Shown here one piece after another: positions 57,619-64,000 of a DNA stretch of 64,000 bases. The notes below the pieces were generated by a model. The model saw only the letters and a list, made by a program, of their open reading frames with translations. It searched no databases and was not told where the DNA came from. The position numbers and the translations under genes are program-made. Source of the stretch: Stenopsyche tienmushanensis (Eukaryota; Arthropoda; Insecta; Trichoptera; Stenopsychidae). Position 1 is the first letter of the stretch; every line of letters begins with the position of its first letter. The stretch covers positions 1 to 64,000 of the forward strand of contig WACJ01000369.1 in the NCBI GenBank assembly GCA_008973525.1. The letters are read 5' to 3'.

Positions 57619-57693
57619 TACCACGGGCGAGACTCGAACTCGCGGCCTTAAGTCCGATGATAACTTACGCGCTACCAACTGCGCTACCGTGGT
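57619..57693 (-). tRNA. tRNA-Met(CAT)-like gene, identical to the 57267 copy
   Basis: 75 nt, identical by eye in sequence to 57267-57341, including the loop ATCATCG within an extended anticodon stem. The sequence just downstream differs (T9 run instead of TATATA). Identity of the gene body within otherwise similar units is consistent with recent duplication or gene conversion. Functional assignment has the same doubts as for the other copies. Confidence 0.6.
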
Positions 57694-57712
57694 TATGTAA
57701 GCGCAACTAATA

Positions 57713-57724
57713 TGCATATATAAA
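57713..57724 (-). promoter_or_regulatory. TATA-like upstream element
   Basis: TGCATATATAAA on the plus strand, upstream of the 57619-57693 gene. Confidence 0.5.
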
Positions 57725-57839
57725 AGACGTTCAACCCCCTACGTACCAAAAGCGCATGCGCATCAAGCGAAAGTCGGTTGTATTTAAAACTCAAGCGTTT
57801 CGACTTCTCCGTGCAATTGAATAGTTCTTAAGCCGCCGA

Positions 57840-57849
57840 TAGATGGCGC
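57840..57849 (+). promoter_or_regulatory. CTCF-like motif, unit 5
   Basis: TAGATGGCGC preceded by AGCCGCCGA. Confidence 0.3.
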
Positions 57850-58146
57850 GCGCGGTACCAATTTATATTTTATGCATACAAATTTCGAAAGAAGAAGATC
57901 GCAACTTGCACGTCCATGCTTCATTCCAGCCCTGGGGATCAACTTGGACAGGTCGTTAATTATGTTCGAAGAGACTGAAGCATATCCAAAGCAATAAAAA
58001 ATATAGGGTAGCTAATCTTCTCCATCTTCTAGTATGAGATACGTGTATGATGAAAGCTGTAAACTGGAGATACATAAATGTGATTGCTGCTCCTAAAATC
58101 CAAGATCGCATGATAATGACCGATGATACAACATGTGTGTCATATC

Positions 58147-59162
58147 TAGGGAATCCAATCCCGGGATCCCGGATCCCGGGATCCCGGACAGTTTTAGGTA
58201 ATTAAGAATCCCGGGATTAGAAAACGTAATCCCGAAAATCCCGGGATTGAAATTTTTATCTAACAGAAATCGTACCCCTCACCAACACGATGAAGGCTAC
58301 TAAATCGAGACATTCCCGACGAAATCTGGACGCTTGGAAACAGTGGCGTAATTACTAATTGGCGAACTTAGACGACGCCTAGGGGCAGTGACTGTCTAAT
58401 CTATGTATACATATATAACGTACATGTATGTTTTTCAAATTGTTATATTTACCTTCCCCGCCGGTGATGTATTTACTACACCTCGACTCTAATAATGGAA
58501 ATATCGATATGAAATATAATAGATACGGGGTTCAGAATTTTTGTATTCCTCCGTAATATAATTACAAATCACATCAAAGTATTATAGTATATAAGTATTC
58601 ATCTGCAGCGACGTAAATAAATAATTTGTCGGGAAATCGGGAATTTTGCGAGTTTTAGTCCGTGTCTCAGCAGAAAATAATTTTATTAGTCACATTAATG
58701 GTGTTATACGAAAATGAAGGCTCACGCGGTCATCAACTCGAACTAGCATTTAAATATCTGATGACGATACCTCCAACGAGTGTGGAAGCTGAGCGTGCAT
58801 TTTCAGCAGCAAGTTGTCTGACTTCCAAAATCAGATCCAGACTAAATGACGCAACACTAATGTTTAATGTTAATGTTACTTCGGGCATTTTTTCAAAATA
58901 ATATTTGAATTTTTTAGTGTTTTACTTATCTATTTTTGAATTGTATTTTTATCTTTTCTTAAATAAATAAAATTATTTGGCCTTCAGGTGATTTTTTATA
59001 TTGAACAAATGGACTTATTAGTAATTTTTGATCAAATTCATCAAGGTAATTTCTTAAAATATTGAAAATCCCAATCCCGGGATCCCGGGACTGGTCCCGG
59101 GATTGTCTAATGAAATCCCGAAATCCCGGGATCGAAATTTTGGCTCGGGATTGGATTCCCTA
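58147..59162 (+). mobile_element. Non-autonomous hAT element, copy J (reference full-length)
   Basis: A 1016-bp complete copy from TAGGGAATCCAATCCCGGGA to CGGGATTGGATTCCCTA with a perfect target duplication GTCATATC (58139-58146 and 59163-59170). Left part: alternating GGATCCCGG and ATCCCGGGAT palindromes, then a CAGTGGCGTAATTAC segment that itself looks like a nested hAT end, an AT-rich spacer, the dimerisation frame, and a right end with CCCGGGATCCCGGGAC. This copy defines the family structure for the others. Confidence 0.95.
58662..58901 (+). CDS. hAT transposase C-terminal dimerisation domain only
   Basis: A 79-residue frame from MSQQK. It has LELAFKYLMTIPPTSVEAER and AFSAASCLTSKIRSRLNDAT, then the shifted tail MFNVNVTSGIFSK. 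Compared with 36719-36958 there are scattered substitutions (for example KIILLVT for KGILSVT and DAT for DET). It shares the family's +7-bp frameshift near the 3' end, so it is almost certainly amplified as a passive relic. No upstream catalytic domain. Confidence 0.5.
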   Translation: MSQQKIILLVTLMVLYENEGSRGHQLELAFKYLMTIPPTSVEAERAFSAASCLTSKIRSRLNDATLMFNVNVTSGIFSK

Positions 59163-62100
59163 GTCATATCCCATACAAATGTTTACGCTCGAGCATTATT
59201 AGATTACTCGATATACTCGATTAGAAGCAAATCATAAAATCAATCAAAAGTGAGATCCTACTATATAAAGGCGATTAAAAAAATGTCCTAGACCTCTGAA
59301 GAAGCACAAGGAAATACAAGACAACGATTTGCTGGAGCCCACACGGCCAAGTATTATGATGCGAAATTTCGCTTCCCAAATATCTTGGACTAAGATTTAA
59401 AAAAAAAAAAAAACAGGATCATTTTGGCTTGTTGCATGACTCTTTGTCCCATAATTCGTCTACTCGAGTTACTCACTCAAAAGTGCTAGGCCGTATACAA
59501 TGCCCTCGCCCAAATTGCCGAAACGTGCGTAAAGCGTAAAATCGATACTTTACTTTTGGGGAGTTTACATACGCCTCACTTCACGCACATCTGCGAAATG
59601 TATGGAAACACACGCACACTTGTGAGAGGAAATTTGGATGCTCGTCTTCTTCGAACCGATTGAAAATATGCAAGGAAAAGCTGGAAAATTTGTGATGAAC
59701 ATGGGAGAGTAGGGCCTCTTGTAGCTTTAAAACCGGCTGACGAAAAATTTGAGCCGTATCTAACGCCAGTGATATAATTATTTGGAGAGGTAGAAACTAA
59801 TATGTCTATTTAAAACTTGCGAATACTTTGGTCGTAAGTCGGGAATATGCTCGTATTATTGTGAGTTTTTATTGCCTATGCCTATGTTTCATTTTTAAAC
59901 AAAACGGAAACATAGGCAATTTGAAGCCACAAGAATTATCATCGAGCAACAAAGAAGTCCAGATGAACAAGTGCACATCTTTGTTGCCAAGGCAGAATGA
60001 ACGTTCATTTTTACATCTATTCATAACTGGAAACGAGAAGTAGATTGGTAAGATAGAAAAACAATGGCTTTCTTTGAATCATACTCTCATATCAACCCCC
60101 AAGTCGAGGAGGTTAACGATTCCAAAGACACATTTCTTCATTTGTTGGGATGTAAGCAGGATTGTTTGAATGATAAATTTCGACCCATTTCTATTAAAAA
60201 TTATGCATTTTTTTCCAAATTCTAATCATATATGATCATAATCAATCGGAAAGATTATTTGCTTGCAATTTTTACGCTGAAAGTATAAACGAAAACATTG
60301 ATACGTTTACAACCATTATATCTGATAGTAAAATGATCGATATTACCCAAACAATTAAATCATAATTAGACTAAATTTTAATTAAAACTTATGAAGAACG
60401 TCGTAGAATTCGCTTCAAAATATTTGGGGAAGACGTCCCTCGGTTCTATTAGCACAATATATTAGACTACGGTCTGCTGAGCAGCTTCTTTTCGCCCGTG
60501 CAATTTTCTTGAAACGTCTTTCACAATGAGTTTCGAGTCTATTTGCACAAAGGCGAAACATCGAATGACCCAAATCTTCCAAATACATATTGCGTAGAAG
60601 TGATATAAAATTATTAAGTATTATATTAACAGGAAAAAGGGAAGCTCGACCATTTTAGCGAAGAGTATATTGCAATTCAAAAATACAGGAATCGCCGTTT
60701 GTTTACAAGCCCAAACATCCGATTTGAACGAAATGTTTGCTTCGATGGAACTGGCATTTAATTGATCGTTTGAATGGCGTTTGAAACATAAATGCGTGTA
60801 AAAGAACGGCCCATAATACGAAGCAAATTTCCCTGAAAGTGTTGGCTATTTTCATATCACTTACTCGAATTTAATTGCGCCTGGAGATGTACGAAAGAGT
60901 AAAAATTCCCGTGAACAAATAGAAAAATACGCCTTAAAAGATATTTGTGTAAAGCGATCTGACATATTATCAAAATAAGTCTGTTTAATGAAAAATGAAG
61001 CCTATAATGATTTGAAGCAGCGAGTATCCATGAAAAAACGAAGACCTTCTCGGATCATGGTGAGATCCGCATTAACCCTTATCGGATTGGAAATCGTGAG
61101 ACAGAGACGGGGTTGTCTTGCGTCTCATAATACACTCGTGCATCGATGGCAAATTCGTGCCATAAAGGTACCTCTACACGTCTAAACATTCTATAATATA
61201 TTTTTTTAAATATAATTTATGTATAATTAACTGAAATCGCTATCGTCGGATAAGTTATTAAGCTCTTTCAACAAAGATGACTTTCGTTCGTGTTGTCTTG
61301 AGAGCAGGCGTTTGTTTTGATAATTGAGATACTCGCATCATTCTTATCATTGATCAATTTTGTAATTCCCCATTGACTGTTCTGGAGCGGTATCATTAGC
61401 CGATTATCATCACTCCTTTGCAAAATCTTACACGGTAACCCTGCCCTTTTATTTTCGCAACACATAAATAGGAAAAAATAGCTGAACAAGAAAAACATTA
61501 AGAAATATTCCCAAGATATGAACGAATATTATGCGCTATTAAAAGTGTTATTGAGTCTGGTACATTAGAGCATAGCGTGTATGTTCTCCGGTTTGAAAGG
61601 GTTAATATCTGCTCATATTTCTTGAATTTCATATAATACTATACGGAAAAATTTTGAGGACAATATCAAACAATTGGTTCATCCATAAAACATTGTCTGA
61701 AAATTTGTTAGGTTGAAGATTGACAACACTATAACGTTTTAAATTAACCCAGGAACCCTGTGAATAATTAATGAAGTCAAGATGCATTTTTACATTTTCA
61801 ATACGCATAATCCAAGGGCGCTGTACTATTATAAAGGACTCTATTCTTAGTGAATAATGTATTATTATAAAAAATGGATTTAACGATTCAAAGCAACTAT
61901 TTTTAATTCATGGATAATAATAACGGGACGTCTATAGTTTGGCAGTTTGAATCGTCGATCTTTTCCGTTTCCAAAAATATTACTGTCCTACTGAAAAATG
62001 TATCGCCATTCCATGTATTTTTCTTGGAATAAAACATACATCTACGAAACAAGATAAACCACTTTTTTACGAAAAGCACGAAAGGTACTTTTTTATTAAT

Positions 62101-63299
62101 CTCACACGCTGAAAAGACTCATGGCGAAGATAGAAAGGATCATTATTTAATGAAAGGATTCGAGTGCTTTATAATAATTCCATAGCCAATATGTCGTGAC
62201 GTTTCAATCAACCAATATGCGAAAGACAATGTGAGAAATTCATCAATTAATTGCATGGACTAAATTTCAACAACATAAATATCAATTTGCTCCGTGAATA
62301 ACATCATTAGTTGCTGCATCCATTTATTGGCCATCATTAATTGATCAAATCAACTTGATTGGGTTTTTTCTGCATGGGGTCTGTCTGCAACCACATTGCT
62401 CCAATAAGGCTTAATTTTTGAGCTGTTTAATCGCCGAACGAAATCATGTATCAATGTATCAATTTTTGAAGTGAAGATTTTATTTTAGAATTCGAATATT
62501 AACGATTAAAGTGGCTCTAATCATCGGTCTTAGGGATTGGATCGAGCCCAATATATACAATTGGCCGTCAATCATTACACCTGGAATTCGGGGAAACTAT
62601 TCCCGGAATTTTGGCATGTTCTAGTACAGGAATAGCGAACCTTTTTGAGAAGTAGGTCAAATTTAGTTCATTACTTTATTTAATACCAGCCCGTGGGTAG
62701 AGCTGTCTACCATCCACATTTGGAAGAACAAATTTTTCAAAAGACATTCTTATCTCTTGAAATACGAGGTTTCACTTTTAAGCGGTATATGATACAGTAA
62801 AATATTTCAGTCACATATTGTTTTAATGATTTATAGGATAATATCATCATTATCATTAACATATTAATTTCTGGGGTCAGTATATCAAACATGAAGTACA
62901 AAAACTAGAGAGATATCCACATAGAGCAAGTTGCTTCTTAGTGCTACTGTCACGTGAGAGGTGACTTACGACCGACAAGGGTTAAAAAAGTTTATAAAAA
63001 CAGCGAATGTGTCATTTAAAAATCATTCGTGGGTCAGTGTCTGAACTTCGTCATCCCTGTTCTATAGTCATGGCGTTTTAGATGACCACACATTTAATTA
63101 TTCGAAATAACCATGTAACACCCCCTAATTAAAATATCGCACAACCTAAATTCGCAAAAAGTGAATTAACACGCTCTTATGACTCAAATATAGTATAATC
63201 AATTTACATGGCACACCTACTACTCAGACGACAAGATACTGTAAATCGATACGGTTTGGAGTTATATATGTTTTTAACTATACATATTTATTTAGAGTT
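59163..63299. other. Anonymous sequence
   Basis: Over 4 kb without recognisable genes or complete transposons. The frames at 59828-60043, 60988-61185 and 61268-61498 have no family signature. 62270-62460 is rich in ATTA/TAAT words and low in homopolymers, and may be regulatory. Confidence 0.35.
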
Positions 63300-63311
63300 A
63301 AAATATTTTAA

Positions 63312-63450
63312 AACTAATAATAACCCAAATTAATCGATTTCAAGTGTATTATTTATGTTTATTTGAAGAAATGATCGAATATTGTGTGCTTTCGACAGAG
63401 TTTAATTATTTATGTACAAGCCTCATACGCGCTGCGACGCTCTTGACAGA
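63312..63450 (+). repeat. piggyBac-like MITE fragment
   Basis: AACCCAAATTAATCGATTTC, GATCGAATATTGTGTGCTTT, TACAAGCCTCATACGCGCTG and GACAGATAAGGATC follow the order of the family at 14920-15080. Confidence 0.5.
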
Positions 63451-63498
63451 TAAGGATCTATAAATTGGATGGGCGTTTACAAGTTCGTGGGTCATATC

Positions 63499-64000
63499 TA
63501 CCAATCCCGAGCCAAAATTTCAAAACCCGGGATTTCATTAGACAATCCCGGGACCAGTCCCGGGATCCCGGGATTGGGATTTTCAAATGAATGAAAAGAT
63601 GAAAATATGCCCGAAGAAACTTTAAACCATCGAGTGTTTCGTCATTTAGTCTGGATCTGATTTTGGAATTCAGGCAACTTGCTGCTGAAAATGCACGCTC
63701 AGCTTCCACACTCGTCGGAGGTATCGTCATCACATATTTAAATGCTAGTTCGAGTTGATGACCGCGTGAGCCCTCATTTTCGTATCATCATCATCAATGT
63801 GACTGATAAAATTCCTTTCTGCTGAGACACGGACTAAAACTCGCAAAATTCCCGATTTCCCGACAAATTATTTATTTCCGTCGCTGCAGATGAACACTTT
63901 TATACTATAATACTTTGGTGTGATTCGTAATTATATTACGGAGGAATACAAAAAATCTGAGCCCCGTATCTATTATATTTCATATCGATATTCCCTATAT
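63499..64000 (-). mobile_element. hAT element, copy K, cut by window end
   Basis: The left edge TACCAATCCCGAGCC has lost about 8 bp of the usual TAGGGAATCCAAT. It is preceded by GTCATATC (63491-63498), the same 8-mer as the target duplication of copy J. The non-coding segment after CCCGGGATTGGGATTTTC is strongly shortened. The copy continues beyond the window. Confidence 0.8.
63600..63733 (-). pseudogene. hAT dimerisation domain, divergent copy with natural C-terminus
   Basis: The minus-strand frame reads MTIPPTSVEAERAFSAASCL, then NSKIRSRLNDETLDGLKFLR and AYFH. The DGLKFLRAYF ending is typical of full hAT transposases, whereas most copies here have a shifted tail. The upstream MSQQK part is separated by a frameshift (CATCATCATCAA in place of AACACCATCAA near 63785). 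It probably represents an older subfamily closer to the autonomous parent. Confidence 0.65.

Larger units (their letters stand above)
56336..57886 (-). repeat. Tandem array of about five tRNA-bearing units
   Basis: About five head-to-tail units of roughly 352-391 bp. Each contains GGTTGTATTTAAAGCTCAAG-type sequence, CCGTGCAATTGAATAGTTCT, GCCGATAGATGGCGC and, in four of them, a minus-strand tRNA-like gene. Motif starts at 56406, 56761, 57135, 57488 and 57840 give periods of 355, 374, 353 and 352. The two most proximal-identical units are 57267 and 57619. The first unit (from 56336) has no tRNA of its own upstream, and the last ends abruptly at about 57886. Confidence 0.85.

Noticed and set aside
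56336..57886. Regularly spaced repeats as a CRISPR array
   Set aside because: Units are about 350 bp with tRNA-like genes and Pol III signals; there are no short repeats with unique spacers.

Overview
This window looks like gene-poor, AT-rich nuclear DNA from an animal, most likely an insect. The evidence is the long poly-T/poly-A tracts, the mix of hAT, mariner, pogo/Tigger, Kolobok-like, piggyBac-like and Jockey-type remnants, and RNA polymerase III type tRNA-like units with oligo-T terminators. I found no convincing host protein-coding gene, no rRNA, no CRISPR array and no bacterial-style operon. Species-level placement is not possible from the sequence alone.

The best defined component is one roughly 1-kb non-autonomous hAT family present as eleven copies or partial copies (7477-8015, 11073-12079, 15638-16389, 18657-19441, 27849-29532, 36462-37460, 37469-37817, a dimer at 45854-47704, 58147-59162 and 63499-64000). 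They start TAGGGAATCC and end GGATTCCCTA, have CCCGGG-rich palindromic ends, make 8-bp target duplications, and keep only the C-terminal dimerisation domain of the transposase. Several copies record rearrangements: a tandem dimer inside one target duplication, a fold-back with two left ends, a back-to-back pair sharing one target 8-mer, a copy sitting on the junction of a 0.6-kb duplication, and a copy holding two further hAT elements nested inside it.

Layout. 1-5 kb: a Kolobok-like element with TTAA ends, a mariner relic, and a 514-bp pogo element that keeps only a CENP-B-type DNA-binding segment. 5-23 kb: Tigger-like MITEs and hAT copies in anonymous DNA. 23.4-26.1 kb: two piggyBac-like MITE copies in head-to-head orientation. 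26-34 kb: the nested hAT cluster and a second hAT family interrupted by a mariner relic. 35-39 kb: a Jockey-type reverse transcriptase relic, a small MITE, a hAT pair and a Tigger element. 45.8-50.3 kb: the hAT dimer and more piggyBac-like MITEs. 52.2-52.8 kb: a mariner relic. 53.75-54.32 kb: a GC-richer, repeat-free block that could be a conserved regulatory element.

The most unusual locus is 56336-57886. It is a tandem array of about five units of roughly 352-391 bp, carrying four tRNA-like genes on the minus strand. Three are elongator-tRNA-Met-like cloverleaves with perfectly paired acceptor, D and T stems but an enlarged anticodon loop. The fourth keeps the acceptor, D and T arms but has no anticodon stem. 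Each has a TATA-like element upstream and an oligo-T terminator downstream, and each array unit also carries a CTCF-like AGATGGCGC motif. It could be an unusual tRNA gene cluster, a tRNA-derived repeat, or a TFIIIC/CTCF-type insulator array.

No set of genes here forms a pathway. The window is best read as a transposon-rich intergenic or intronic region with one Pol III transcribed island.
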